From contig NZ_LDOV01000017.1 in assembly GCF_001029435.1 (NCBI RefSeq), positions 1-64,000 on the forward strand: a stretch of DNA of 64,000 nucleotides. Direction: 5' to 3'. Below are positions 9,378 to 18,674 of the stretch, piece after piece (positions within the stretch are counted from its first letter, which is position 1; every line of letters starts with the position of its first letter). The stretch comes from Photobacterium aphoticum. Its GTDB lineage: Bacteria > Pseudomonadota > Gammaproteobacteria > Enterobacterales > Vibrionaceae. A program made the position numbers and the translations under genes. The notes under the pieces are model-generated. The model did not search any database, was not told where the DNA came from, and saw only the letters and a program-made list of their open reading frames with translations.

Positions 9378-9548
9378 ATGTTCTCGCAATCTCTACGTGC
9401 GCAGTTGATCCGTATGACGATTTTACTGGCGATCACTTTAGTGGGTGTGCACCACTGTCAGCCTCTTTTGGACGCGCTGGCCGCACATGCGATGAGCGGT
9501 GGTTGCCATCAGCAAAATTCAACAAGCCCTAACTATTCAGGACTTTAA
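9378..9548 (+). CDS. small membrane/secreted peptide, 56 aa, function unknown
   Basis: A 56-codon frame with ATG at 9378, a GAGG ribosome site 6 bases upstream and a sigma-70-like promoter just before it. The peptide begins MFSQSLRAQLIRMT, has one hydrophobic helix (about residues 12-25), and ends in a hydrophilic tail with two Cys and five His in total (VHHC, AAHAM, GGCHQQ). The Cys/His content suggests metal binding or an exported redox-active tail. It ends five bases before the MFS permease start, so the two genes are very likely co-transcribed. I do not recognise a named family. Confidence 0.6.
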   Translation: MFSQSLRAQLIRMTILLAITLVGVHHCQPLLDALAAHAMSGGCHQQNSTSPNYSGL

Positions 9549-9553
9549 ACACA

Positions 9554-10762
9554 ATGAGCATTTTTCGTTTTCCACTCCTCGTTTGGATGGGAATTGGGAC
9601 ACTAATCATCAGCCTAGGGATCAGGCAGTCATTTGGTATCTTCATGATGCCTATCTCGACCCACTTTGATACGGGCCGTGAATTTTTTAGCCTTGCGATT
9701 GCCCTGCAGAACCTTCTTTTTGGTGTATTCCAACCTTTTGTCGGCATGGCAGCAGACCGCTGGGGCGCACAACGCGTTATTTGGACCGGTGCGCTTGCCT
9801 ATGCATTAGGCCTGTACCTGACATCGATCGCCCTTGAACCCAACTGGCTATTCCTGACGCTGGGTGGCTTAGTCGGTCTTGGCTTGAGTGCGACCAGCTA
9901 CGTGATCGTGCTGGGTGCGGTTGCCCGTGTGGTACCTGCTGAGCACACAGCTAAAGCCTTCGGCCTCACCACTGCTGCCGGTTCATTCGGTATGTTTGCC
10001 GTGATCCCGGGTGCGCAGTACCTGCTGAGTGATTTCAACTGGCAAACGGCCCTACAAGTGTTTGCGATGCTGTGTGGCCTGATTCTGGCTTTCTCATGCT
10101 TCATGAAAACCAAACCGGCAACCACACCGGCCGGACAAGCGCCTGAACAAGAACAAACGCTGCGTGAAGCACTAAGCGAAGCGTTCCATCACCGTGGTTA
10201 CTGGCTCATCCACTTAGGCTTCTTTGTGTGTGGTTTCCATGTGATGTTCATTGCAACGCACTTGCCAAGCTACCTGGCAGATAAAGGCTTACCGGCGACT
10301 GCGGCAGCCATGGCGCTGGCCTACGTAGGTATTTTCAATATCTTCGGCAGTTACTTCTGGGGCGTGATGGGCGATAAGTTCAGCAAACGCTATGTGATGA
10401 CCGCGTTGTACCTGATGCGTACCGTTGTGATTGCTTGCTTCGTGCTGTTCCCGGTCACCGTTGAAACAGCGGGGATCTTTGGCGGGGCGATCGGTTTCTG
10501 CTGGCTGGGTACCGTGCCGTTGACGTCAGGCCTTGTCCGTCAAATCTTCGGTGCGCGTTACATGTCGACGTTGTACGGTTTGGTGTTCTTTACGCACCAA
10601 GTCGGTAGCTTCTTAGGCGCATGGTTCGGTGGCCGTATTTACGATTACTATGGCAGTTATGAGCCAATCTGGTGGACAACCGTCGTACTGGCCTTCTTGG
10701 CAGCATTGATCCACATTCCTATCGATGACAAACCGATTGTACGTCAACCAGCAACGGCATAA
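9554..10762 (+). CDS. MFS transporter (OFA/monocarboxylate-like)
   Basis: A 402-aa secondary transporter of the inner membrane with 12 predicted helices in two halves separated by a hydrophilic loop near residues 185-215. The family loop motif between helices 2 and 3 appears as GMAADRWGAQRV (near residue 60) and its counterpart in the second half as GVMGDKFSKRYV (near 275). The overall pattern resembles uncharacterised oxalate/formate- or monocarboxylate-type MFS proteins. The substrate cannot be told. The upstream 56-aa Cys/His-rich peptide is its only operon partner. A bidirectional terminator follows. Confidence 0.88.
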   Translation: MSIFRFPLLVWMGIGTLIISLGIRQSFGIFMMPISTHFDTGREFFSLAIALQNLLFGVFQPFVGMAADRWGAQRVIWTGALAYALGLYLTSIALEPNWLFLTLGGLVGLGLSATSYVIVLGAVARVVPAEHTAKAFGLTTAAGSFGMFAVIPGAQYLLSDFNWQTALQVFAMLCGLILAFSCFMKTKPATTPAGQAPEQEQTLREALSEAFHHRGYWLIHLGFFVCGFHVMFIATHLPSYLADKGLPATAAAMALAYVGIFNIFGSYFWGVMGDKFSKRYVMTALYLMRTVVIACFVLFPVTVETAGIFGGAIGFCWLGTVPLTSGLVRQIFGARYMSTLYGLVFFTHQVGSFLGAWFGGRIYDYYGSYEPIWWTTVVLAFLAALIHIPIDDKPIVRQPATA

Positions 10763-10789
10763 TCGCTTCCAAGTTTAACGCCATAAAAA

Positions 10790-10818
10790 AAACGGGCAGC
10801 GCAGGCTGCCCGTTTTGT
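10790..10818. terminator. bidirectional terminator between the MFS gene and the chemoreceptor
   Basis: A 9-bp stem (ACGGGCAGC / GCTGCCCGT) with A runs on the left and T runs on the right. It serves the MFS gene on the plus strand and the convergent chemoreceptor gene on the minus strand. Confidence 0.85.
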
Positions 10819-10885
10819 GTCTTCTGTTTTATATTTCTGCGCTGTCTTTTCAGGCTTATGATTGCTAGCTTCTAAGCGTGAATCA

Positions 10886-12532
10886 TTACACTCTGAACTG
10901 TGAAATCAAACCGTCCAGCACTTCACTCTGCTTCGCCAGACTCTGACACGCCGCTTGCGCATGCTGTACGTGAGTCAGGGTTTCGTTACAGCCGGCTACA
11001 ATGTCGTGAATGTTATGCGTAAGCTCATCCGTCACTGTGGTTTGCTGCTGCGCTGCCGTCGCCACTTGGGTATTCATGTCATTGATCAAAATGATCGACT
11101 GGCTCATCGCATCCAACGCGGTATTGGTTTGCTGTGCGCGAGCTACGGTGTGCGTACCTGACTCTGAGTTCTTGCGCATTGCCGCAACAGAGTGATCCAC
11201 TGTCTCTTGTAGCTTTTCAATCATGGTGTGAATTTCACCGGTACACGATTGTGTCTTGCTCGCCAACGAACGGACTTCATCGGCTACTACCGCAAAACCC
11301 CGTCCCTGCTCACCCGCACGTGCCGCTTCAATCGCCGCATTCAGTGCCAGCAAGTTCGTTTGATCGGCAATGCCACGGATCACTTCCAGAATAGAGGCAA
11401 TGCCGCCTACGTTTTTCTCTAGCTCTTGAATCAAACCGCTGGACTGATCAATCTCATTTGCCAACTGACCAATCGCACTCACTGACTCATCCAATGTCAC
11501 CTGTACCTGATGAGATTGCGTGCTGATGTCTGTCGTCACATTGGCCGCATCACTTGCATGACCACTTACCGTTTGGCTGGTTGCACTCAATTCCTGCACC
11601 GCCGCAGCAACTTGATCGTACTGGCCCTGCTGAACTTGTGATGCGTGCAAAATGCTGTTTGTCAGCGTAGTCAACTGCGTCGCTTCCGTGCGCACTTGAT
11701 GCGACGTTGCCACTACCTTGCCCAAAGTCGCGTGAATTTTCTCAACAAAGGTATTGAAAGCCACCGCCAATTGGCCGACTTCATCGTCACCCGGTACATG
11801 AACACGGGTAGAAAGATCGCCTTCGCCCGCTGAAATTTCTTTCAGTGTCGCTGTCAATTGCTGTAGCGGATTAACCACCAAACGACTCACAACCAAGGTG
11901 ATCACTGCCGACAAGAGCAACGCAAGCAGTGAACCTACCACCAGCATGGTTTTGGTGCCTTCAACATTATCTTTTACTTTAGCCAATAGCTCCGCACGGT
12001 GTGCTTCAATATCTTTACGGATCACTTTGAGCAGCTTACGCATCGACTCAAAATCTTTTTCCGCTAACTGCTCATTTTCACGGTAGAACGTATAGGCGTT
12101 AGCCGGATCGGTGATCATGATTTCATAGCGTTTTTGCCAAGTATCAAAATCACGTTCCAACAATTGAATGTTGCGGCGGCTGGCTTCAGGTAAGAAACCG
12201 ATATCCACCAACTTGTGGACAGAGGAAATACGCGGGGCCGCTTTCGGGGCGTTATCGTAGAAATTAAAGCGGTGTAATTCGATAGAATTCGTTTCATCTG
12301 ACTGCGTTAAGGCCATACCTAAACCCGCCGCCATTACCTGATACATATCACGGTAGGAATCTTCAAGATTATCCAGTACGGGCTGGACCTGCTCGCGAAG
12401 TAACGTATCTGCTTGTTGTTGCTCGTTATAGGATTGGAAAACTTGTGTTATTAACAAGGAAAAGGCAAATGCCACCACTAACACAGGAAAAACCAATTTA
12501 TACTTAAAACTAATATTATTGAACCAATTCAT
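10886..12532 (-). CDS. methyl-accepting chemotaxis protein
   Basis: Transmembrane chemoreceptor that passes ligand signals to CheA/CheW. The 548-aa protein has TM1 at about 12-31, a mostly helical periplasmic sensor of about 160 residues, TM2 at about 195-217, a HAMP domain (about 218-270) and a cytoplasmic signalling domain. The signalling hairpin tip is clear: a Glu-Ala-Ala-Arg-Ala-Gly-Glu run followed by [12 protein letters not shown]. No C-terminal CheR-docking pentapeptide is visible. The sensor has no recognised Cache or PAS pattern, so the ligand is unknown. AAGGA lies just upstream of the ATG. It is monocistronic. Confidence 0.94.
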   Translation of the reverse strand: MNWFNNISFKYKLVFPVLVVAFAFSLLITQVFQSYNEQQQADTLLREQVQPVLDNLEDSYRDMYQVMAAGLGMALTQSDETNSIELHRFNFYDNAPKAAPRISSVHKLVDIGFLPEASRRNIQLLERDFDTWQKRYEIMITDPANAYTFYRENEQLAEKDFESMRKLLKVIRKDIEAHRAELLAKVKDNVEGTKTMLVVGSLLALLLSAVITLVVSRLVVNPLQQLTATLKEISAGEGDLSTRVHVPGDDEVGQLAVAFNTFVEKIHATLGKVVATSHQVRTEATQLTTLTNSILHASQVQQGQYDQVAAAVQELSATSQTVSGHASDAANVTTDISTQSHQVQVTLDESVSAIGQLANEIDQSSGLIQELEKNVGGIASILEVIRGIADQTNLLALNAAIEAARAGEQGRGFAVVADEVRSLASKTQSCTGEIHTMIEKLQETVDHSVAAMRKNSESGTHTVARAQQTNTALDAMSQSIILINDMNTQVATAAQQQTTVTDELTHNIHDIVAGCNETLTHVQHAQAACQSLAKQSEVLDGLISQFRV

Positions 12533-12723
12533 GACAATCCTTGCTCAAAGACTTTGCGACACCTCAAGCGCGGGTGTCTCACAAAGGAATTTGATTATTT
12601 GCTTCTTGTAAATACATCCCTTTATCGGCAATGCACATGCAAAATTGAGCATATTGTTCATGAAAGATTTTTATCGAAATAATAAAAAATATGAAACTTT
12701 ATATCGAACGATGTATAAAATAC

Positions 12724-12764
12724 AAAAAAAGCCTCTGATTGTGAAGTCAGAGGCTTAGATTTTA
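12724..12764 (-). terminator. terminator of htpX
   Basis: An 8-bp stem (GCCTCTGA / TCAGAGGC) with an 8-base loop and, in the minus direction, a run of seven T. It lies about 50 bases past the htpX stop. Confidence 0.85.
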
Positions 12765-12810
12765 TAAAATTATTTTTTCTTGCGCTGTCTGTAAGCGCAA
12801 ATGCATGGAA

Positions 12811-13689
12811 TTACAGGTGTTCACCACGACGTAGCGCATCAATTCGCTTATCCAACGGCGGGTGCGTCATGAACAGCTCAGACAGTGACTTCTTGCCGTT
12901 AATACCGAATGCCATCATTGAGCCTTCAAGGTGAGATTCTTGACTCATCTTCAAACGCTCAAGCGCTGCAATCATCTTCTCTTTACCCACCAGGTGCGCA
13001 GAGCCTGCGTCCGCTTTAAACTCACGGTGACGGCTATACCACATGGTCAGGATGCTGGCCAAGAAGCCAAACAGCACTTCCATGATGCTAGAGACGATAA
13101 AGTAGGTCATGTAGCTACCGCCTTCACCTTCTTCATCACTGTTATTCACACCACTGATCGCCCCTGCCACCAAGCGCGATACAAAAATCACGAAGGTGTT
13201 CACGACGCCCTGCATCAGGGTCATGGTCACCATATCACCATTCGAAATGTGGCTCACTTCGTGTGCCAATACGGCCTCGGCTTCATCACGGGTCATGTTC
13301 TGTAGCAGACCGGTAGACACCGCAACCAATGAATCATCTCGCTTCGCACCCGTTGCGAAGGCGTTAATGTCAGCCGAGTCATAAACGGCTACCGTCGGCA
13401 TGCCAATGCCAGCTTGTTGCGCCTGGCGTGATACGGTTTCCATCAACCAGTGTTCTGTCTCGTTACGCGGGTGTTCAATCACCATACCGCCCACTGAACG
13501 CAAAGCCATCGACTTTGACATAAACAGTGAAATTAACGAGCCACCAAAACCAAACAGAGCTGCCATCACCAGCAAGCCTGATAGGCTACCCGGTTGCATC
13601 CCCGTCACTGCATAAATCACATTCAAGACAACGCTAAACACTAGCATTACCGCTAGGTTGGTTGCCAAAAACAATGCAATACGCTTCAT
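12811..13689 (-). CDS. htpX: membrane zinc metalloprotease HtpX
   Basis: Heat-shock-linked inner-membrane M48 protease that degrades damaged membrane proteins alongside FtsH. The 292-aa protein has two N-terminal helices (about 5-28 and 36-58), the zinc site HEVSH (143-147), two further helices near residues 158-180 and 195-215, and the downstream EFKAD motif that supplies the third zinc ligand. The start at 13689 gives the family N-terminus [11 protein letters not shown] and a GGAGAAAGAG ribosome site. An in-frame upstream start (13746) would add 19 atypical residues. Length matches E. coli HtpX. Confidence 0.96.
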   Translation of the reverse strand: MKRIALFLATNLAVMLVFSVVLNVIYAVTGMQPGSLSGLLVMAALFGFGGSLISLFMSKSMALRSVGGMVIEHPRNETEHWLMETVSRQAQQAGIGMPTVAVYDSADINAFATGAKRDDSLVAVSTGLLQNMTRDEAEAVLAHEVSHISNGDMVTMTLMQGVVNTFVIFVSRLVAGAISGVNNSDEEGEGGSYMTYFIVSSIMEVLFGFLASILTMWYSRHREFKADAGSAHLVGKEKMIAALERLKMSQESHLEGSMMAFGINGKKSLSELFMTHPPLDKRIDALRRGEHL

Positions 13690-14051
13690 AGTAAACTCTT
13701 TCTCCAGAAAATGGCGTTGTTGTTCAAACATAGTATGACAGCACACAACAACCGTGACCGTCCTAGTATTTTCTTTATAGTATGGTCGTAGAATCGAAAC
13801 ACAAGAGAAAGAGATAAATTGTTACGTTTCGTTAGTTTGCCTGCTGCATATGGCACCACATCCTCCCATTCGGCATAAATACCTCTTCCCGTTTACCACA
13901 GGTAGAAACGTTCCAGAGATCACACTTATGCTATGCAAACATAGTACATGCTAAAGGTTAGACTTTAGTCTTATTGTCACCAAGGAAGCATTACACTATT
14001 GTCATTACCAGTTGATTGAATCGCTGTGCTGTTAATTATCAAGGAGGAATG
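13690..14051. other. divergent intergenic region between htpX and the 51-aa protein
   Basis: No gene seen. It must hold the promoters of both flanking genes. I looked for a sigma-32 site in front of htpX but found no convincing CTTGAA plus CCCCAT pair at proper spacing. The perfect AAGGAGG at 14041-14047 belongs to the small gene that follows. Confidence 0.4.
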
Positions 14052-14207
14052 ATGGCTGACCATGAAAACTACCAAGTAGCTATTGATATTTTGCGCTGTC
14101 ATCTTGGTATGTCTGCCGAAGAGGCCCGTAAGGAACTAGGTCTGGATAACCAAAGCAATGGCCTAACCGATACGCAAGATGCCCTCGTCGGTTTGCTCCA
14201 AGACTAG
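14052..14207 (+). CDS. small acidic protein, 51 aa, function unknown
   Basis: A short frame behind an ideal AAGGAGG ribosome site (14041-14047); tandem ATG codons at 14049 and 14052 are both possible. The product (MADHENYQVAIDILRCHL...) looks like two amphipathic helices: an N-terminal one with a single Cys and a middle GMSAEEARKELGL segment, followed by an acidic Gln/Asp-rich end (DTQDALVGLLQD). It has no signal peptide or membrane helix. A strong terminator follows within 30 bases, so it is an independent, probably well-translated gene. I do not recognise the family. Confidence 0.65.
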   Translation: MADHENYQVAIDILRCHLGMSAEEARKELGLDNQSNGLTDTQDALVGLLQD

Positions 14208-14234
14208 CGTTACCCGCAATACGAGATACATCGA

Positions 14235-14269
14235 AATCCGGCTTTAGCAGTAAAGCCGGATTTTTTATT
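14235..14269 (+). terminator. terminator of the 51-aa protein gene
   Basis: A 12-bp perfect stem (AATCCGGCTTTA / TAAAGCCGGATT) with a 4-base loop and a T-rich 3' tail. Confidence 0.9.
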
Positions 14270-14888
14270 GCCAACGAAATGACAACACACCCTATTACCT
14301 CCCCCTTTCTCTCCTCTCCCTAGCATATACCCGAACTTTCTCGCCAATATCTCCATTTAAAATGATTTGCATGAACACACATCACACTTAATTAGCGTTC
14401 TCTATAAATACATTATTTAAGCCCGTCACACTTTATTGCGGTGGGTACAGAAGTCCAGTATAGGGGTGAATTATCCACTCCCCAATATATATTAGCCATA
14501 CTAGACTGTTCCCATATTCAAAGGATGAATGTAGAAACAACATAATGGATTTACAAAGTAATATCACTGATCGGCGGCCAGCCATTAAATTAGACACACG
14601 AAATAATGATTATTTTAGTAGGTCTAAATAAATACAATAACCATAAACAACGTCACACGCTAGGACTATGCCCTATTCCATTATAGGGCATAACACATTC
14701 TATAAATTCAACGTGAAAGTCATTCGGTGATAAGCCGTTTTAAATATACGCGTTTTGTGTTTGGCTTATTTATTTTCACGCTTTTGAATTTAGGCTGAAA
14801 GTTTTTTCATTTTATCTCAGTGTTCGGTTATTCCGCATCACCGTTTTAATCACGATTTATCAAACGCATTATCAAGTAAGGAAGCCCT
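14270..14888 (+). promoter_or_regulatory. long leader region of the peptide/glycopeptide operon
   Basis: About 620 bases without a convincing gene. A sigma-70-like pair TTGCGG (14436-14441) and TATAGG (14459-14464) with a 17-base spacer is present. It overlaps a foldable block (14453-14506) in which nine bases GTCCAGTAT pair with ATACTAGAC (one mismatch) around an inner GGGGTG/CAC-CCCC hairpin. A separate perfect 10-bp inverted repeat with a 6-base loop lies at 14667-14692 (TATGCCCTAT / ATAGGGCATA) without a T tail. These could be operators, an attenuator or a small RNA; I cannot tell which. A 28-codon frame at 14545 has no ribosome site. Confidence 0.4.
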
Positions 14889-16556
14889 ATGCGCTTTAAT
14901 ACCAAATCTTCTCGACTTGCCCTTGTGATCCTCGCTGCTTTGTCTACATCCAGTGCGATTGCAGAAGAAAGAAATCAGCTGACTATCGTTTCCGATTTCT
15001 ATCCGGTGCTTATCCGTAACTTCAACCCCTACCTGTCGACTAACCTGCGTACCACCACCGACTTCATCTACGAACCACTGGTGATTTTCAACCAAATGCA
15101 CGGTAACAAACCCGTCATGCGTTTGGCTAAAAACTACTACATGTCTGATGACTTAACGCAAGTGACCTATGAAATTCGTGAAGGGGTAAAATGGTCTGAC
15201 GGTACACCGTTTACAGCCGCTGATGTGGTGTTCTCTTTTGACTTGATCAAAGCCAAACCTGAGCTTGACCCACGTGGTATTAACCGTTGGCTGAAAGATG
15301 TCCGCCAGGAAGGCAACAATGTCATCTTTGATCTGACTGAAGCACATTCTAACCTGCCGTATGAAATCGCTAACGTGCCTGTTGTGCCTAAACACATCTG
15401 GGAGCATGTAGAAAAACCTGAAAGTTTTGCCAACGAAAACCCGGTCGGTACGGGGCCATTTACCGACATCGACACCTTTACCCCGCAACTGTATATCCAA
15501 TGTCGTAACCCGCATTACTGGGACAATGACAACCTGGAAGTGGACTGTCTGCGTGTACCGCAAATTGCCAACAACGATCAGCTGCTAAGCCGTATCATCA
15601 AGTCTGAGCTAGACTGGTCTGCCGCCTTCATTCCTGATATCGACAGCACCTATGCCGCGCGCAACCCGCACCACAAATACTGGTACCCTGCGGCCAGTAC
15701 CCAAGCTTTCATGCTGAACTTCAAATCACCAAAACCGGGTAACCATGAAGCGATCACAGATGTGAACTTCCGCCGCGCGTTCTCAATGTCTATCGACCGC
15801 CAGAAGATCATCGATATCGCGTTCTACGGCAACGGTGTCGTGAATGATTACGCGTCTGGCCTAGGTAAAGTGTTTGAATTCTGGGCAGATAAAGACATCT
15901 ACAATAAGTACAAAGGCTACAACACCTATAACCTTGCTGGTGCTAAGGCGTTGCTCAAAGAAGCCGGCTATAAAGACATCGATGGCGACGGTTATGTGGA
16001 AACGCCAACCGGTAAGCCAATTTTGTTGGAAGTGCAGTCTCCTAATGGCTGGACCGATTTCAACAACACCGTACAGTTGGGTGTAGAACAATTGCGTGCT
16101 GCGGGCATTAACGCCACAGCCCGTACCGCTGACTTCGCGGTATACAACAAAGCCATGGTATCCGGCACTTATGATGTGGCTTACACCAACTACTTTAACG
16201 GCGCCGATCCACACCGTTACTGGAACAGTGGTTACCATTCGCGTAACCAGAGCGGCGGCAACATGCCACGCTTTGCAATGCACTTCTTCCAAAATGCGGA
16301 GCTCGATGCTCTGCTAGATAAGTTCTACAAAACTGCCAAACTGGAAGAGCAACAAGATATCGCGCATCAAATTCAGCAAATCATTGCCGAAAACCAAGTG
16401 ACGGTACCGGTCATGTCTGGGGTCGATGTTTACCAGTTTAACGAAAGTCGCTTCACTGGTTGGTGGAGTGAGAGCAATCCAAAAGGCCGTCCTTTATCTT
16501 GGGCTGGTGTTCCGGAGCGCTTATTACACGTGCTGGATCTGAAACCACGTAAATAA
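14889..16556 (+). CDS. ABC transporter periplasmic binding protein, chitobiose-binding-protein/OppA-like
   Basis: Periplasmic ligand-binding subunit (SBP_bac_5 family) of the importer encoded next. The 555-aa protein has a Sec signal peptide (basic start, hydrophobic core about 9-23, cleavage near SAIA-EE at 25). Recalled from memory, its mature sequence closely follows the Vibrio chitooligosaccharide-binding protein CBP: FNPYL-NLRTTTDFIYEPLVIFN-MHGN, PVVPKHIWE, TPQLYIQCRNPHYWD and a C-terminus in RLLHVLDLKP. Family members also bind peptides. Downstream hydrolases suggest the ligand here may be a short glycopeptide. TAAGGA precedes the ATG. A GC-rich hairpin after the stop may lower expression of downstream genes relative to this one, as is common for binding proteins. 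Confidence 0.9.
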   Translation: MRFNTKSSRLALVILAALSTSSAIAEERNQLTIVSDFYPVLIRNFNPYLSTNLRTTTDFIYEPLVIFNQMHGNKPVMRLAKNYYMSDDLTQVTYEIREGVKWSDGTPFTAADVVFSFDLIKAKPELDPRGINRWLKDVRQEGNNVIFDLTEAHSNLPYEIANVPVVPKHIWEHVEKPESFANENPVGTGPFTDIDTFTPQLYIQCRNPHYWDNDNLEVDCLRVPQIANNDQLLSRIIKSELDWSAAFIPDIDSTYAARNPHHKYWYPAASTQAFMLNFKSPKPGNHEAITDVNFRRAFSMSIDRQKIIDIAFYGNGVVNDYASGLGKVFEFWADKDIYNKYKGYNTYNLAGAKALLKEAGYKDIDGDGYVETPTGKPILLEVQSPNGWTDFNNTVQLGVEQLRAAGINATARTADFAVYNKAMVSGTYDVAYTNYFNGADPHRYWNSGYHSRNQSGGNMPRFAMHFFQNAELDALLDKFYKTAKLEEQQDIAHQIQQIIAENQVTVPVMSGVDVYQFNESRFTGWWSESNPKGRPLSWAGVPERLLHVLDLKPRK

Positions 16557-16563
16557 ATGAATA

Positions 16564-16590
16564 GGCGGGCCTGATAGCCCGCCCTCTTTG
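16564..16590 (+). terminator. intra-operon hairpin (attenuating terminator) after the binding protein
   Basis: A 7-bp GC-only stem (GGCGGGC / GCCCGCC) with a 6-base loop and a short, interrupted T stretch, 8 bases past the stop. The weak tail fits partial termination within an operon. Confidence 0.6.
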
Positions 16591-16666
16591 TCATCCAATA
16601 ATTTGGACAGTGTGTGACGCCTATTCACACGCTGGGGATTGATTTGCTTTTAATTAAGGAAGAGCG

Positions 16667-17653
16667 ATGTCATTTTTTCTTCGACGGCTTATGTTCTATT
16701 TCTTAGCACTCGTATTTGCCGCCACCTTAAACTTTATTTTACCGCGTGCCATGCCCGGCGATCCGGTCACTATGATGTTCGCCAATGCGATGACTTATGT
16801 CAGCCCAGAACGCATTGAGGCGATGAAAAAGCTGCTCGGTTTTGTGGATGCTCCATTGTATGAGCAGTACTTCACCTATTTAGCCAATATCTTCAGCTGG
16901 AACTGGGGAACCTCCATTAAGTTCTACCCGATTTCAGTGAATGAATTATTAGGTAGCGCCATTGGCTGGTCCTTATTTTTAACCGGTACAGCGGTGATTT
17001 TGTCATTCTGTATTGGTTCTGTACTGGGTATCTTCGCCGCATGGCGTCGTGGCAGCTATTACGATGCCTTTATTTCTCCAAGCATGCTGGTTATTCAATC
17101 CATTCCATCAGTGGTTGTGGCAATGCTGGTGATGTTCATTTTCGCCATCGGGCTGGAATGGTTCCCTGCGGGTAACGCCTACACCTCGGGCACCACGCCT
17201 GACTGGTCAAGTTGGGCCTTCTACAAAGACGTGCTCTACCACGCCGCACTACCATTATTGTGTGCCACCCTCAGTCAGATTGGCGGGTTCCTGATCAACA
17301 TGCGTAACAACATGATCAACCTGCTTAATGAAGACTTCATCACCATGGCAAAAGCCAAGGGCCTTAGCGAGAACCGTGTGGTCTTCAACTACGCTGCGCG
17401 TAACGCCATGCTGCCAAGTGTGACCGCGTTGTCGATGGCATTGGGTACCGCGATCAGTGGTCAGTTGATTGTTGAAATGATCTTCAACTACCCGGGTCTG
17501 GGTACCGTACTGCTGAACGCCATTCACGCCCGTGACTATCAGGTTCTGCAGGGCCAGCTTTTGCTGATGACCTTGTTCATGCTGTTCTTCAACTTCATGG
17601 CCGACATTCTGATCGTCTTCTTGGATCCACGTCTTCGTAAGGGAGATAAATAA
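16667..17653 (+). CDS. ABC transporter permease (DppB/OppB type)
   Basis: First inner-membrane channel subunit of the importer. The 328-aa protein has six predicted helices (about 7-28, 100-125, 135-165, 195-220, 255-280, 295-318) and the binding-protein-dependent transport signature near residues 225-260, where it meets the ATPase (EDFITMAKAKGLSENRVVF...). AAGGAAGAG precedes the ATG. It resembles the DppB/OppB group used for peptides and also for chitooligosaccharides in Vibrio. The next gene starts one base past its stop codon. Confidence 0.93.
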   Translation: MSFFLRRLMFYFLALVFAATLNFILPRAMPGDPVTMMFANAMTYVSPERIEAMKKLLGFVDAPLYEQYFTYLANIFSWNWGTSIKFYPISVNELLGSAIGWSLFLTGTAVILSFCIGSVLGIFAAWRRGSYYDAFISPSMLVIQSIPSVVVAMLVMFIFAIGLEWFPAGNAYTSGTTPDWSSWAFYKDVLYHAALPLLCATLSQIGGFLINMRNNMINLLNEDFITMAKAKGLSENRVVFNYAARNAMLPSVTALSMALGTAISGQLIVEMIFNYPGLGTVLLNAIHARDYQVLQGQLLLMTLFMLFFNFMADILIVFLDPRLRKGDK

Positions 17654-17654
17654 G

Positions 17655-18674
17655 ATGAAAGGCTTATTCCTCTTATTAACCCGTAACCATAAATCCCTTG
17701 CTGGTTTATGTATTCTGCTTGTCTTTGTATTCATCGCAATCTTTGCCCCGCTGCTGACCAAGCACGCACCGGATGTCGGCACAGGTAACCCGCATGAATA
17801 CCCTGCCTTTGTGGTAAAAGCGGCGCAAAACAACCCGGACGGTTGGGTGGCACAGAATCTGGCGACCAACAAACGTACCTTGTACATGTCTGAAAAAGCC
17901 GATCACGTACTGGGCACTTCGCGCATGGGACGTGATATCTGGTCACAGTTTGTCTACGGCACCCGCACCTCGCTGTCGGTAGGTCTTGGCGCCGGGATCA
18001 TGGTGTGTTTCCTGGCAACCTTTATTGGTGTTTCTGCCGGTTACTTCGGTGGCCGCGTGGATGAAGTGCTAACAGCGGCCATGAACATCATGCTGGTGGT
18101 TCCCCAGTTGCCGCTACTGTTCATTATTGCCGCCTTCATCGGTCAGGCCGGCCCTGCCACTATCGCGATAGTGATAGCCATCACCTCCTGGGCATGGGGG
18201 GCACGCGTGGTGCGGGCGCAAACCCTGTCGCTGCGGGAAAAAGAGTTCATCAAAGCCGCTGAACTGCTGGGTGAGTCACCTTGGCGCATTATCTCTACAG
18301 AAATTCTGCCTAACCTGATCTCCATTGTGGGCGCGAGCTTCATTGGCTGTGTATTGCTGGCCATCATGACCGAAGCCAGTTTGTCCTTCCTTGGCTTGGG
18401 CGATCCTAACGCTATCAGTTGGGGTGTGATGCTGTACAACGTACAAACCTCGTCATCCATGTTGGTTGGCGCATGGTGGGAAATCCTGACGCCATGTCTG
18501 GCGCTGACATTCATTGCCATTGGCCTGTCACTGCTGAACTTTGCGGTCGATGAAATTGCTAACCCACAATTGCGTTCACACAAAGGCATGCGTCGCTGGC
18601 AAAACGCCGCGAAACAAAACGCGGCAGCGCCAGCCACTACGCCTATCACTCAGACGCCGGGAGAGGTGAAATAA
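17655..18674 (+). CDS. ABC transporter permease (DppC/OppC type)
   Basis: Second channel subunit. The 339-aa protein has an N-terminal helix (about 17-38), a large periplasmic loop (about 40-95) typical of the DppC/OppC group, then five further helices, with the EAA-type coupling loop at EKEFIKAAELLGESPWRII. The C-terminal tail is Ala/Thr/Pro-rich and hydrophilic. A GGGAG ribosome site sits at the end of the previous gene, and the stop overlaps the start of the first ATPase (TAATG). Confidence 0.93.
   Translation: MKGLFLLLTRNHKSLAGLCILLVFVFIAIFAPLLTKHAPDVGTGNPHEYPAFVVKAAQNNPDGWVAQNLATNKRTLYMSEKADHVLGTSRMGRDIWSQFVYGTRTSLSVGLGAGIMVCFLATFIGVSAGYFGGRVDEVLTAAMNIMLVVPQLPLLFIIAAFIGQAGPATIAIVIAITSWAWGARVVRAQTLSLREKEFIKAAELLGESPWRIISTEILPNLISIVGASFIGCVLLAIMTEASLSFLGLGDPNAISWGVMLYNVQTSSSMLVGAWWEILTPCLALTFIAIGLSLLNFAVDEIANPQLRSHKGMRRWQNAAKQNAAAPATTPITQTPGEVK

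Noticed and set aside
13690..13800. Sigma-32 heat-shock promoter for htpX
   Set aside because: A TTTGAA with a CCAT lies nearby but the spacing is far too short for sigma-32.
14545..14631. 28-codon frame in the leader of the peptide operon
   Set aside because: No ribosome site and no recognisable product.
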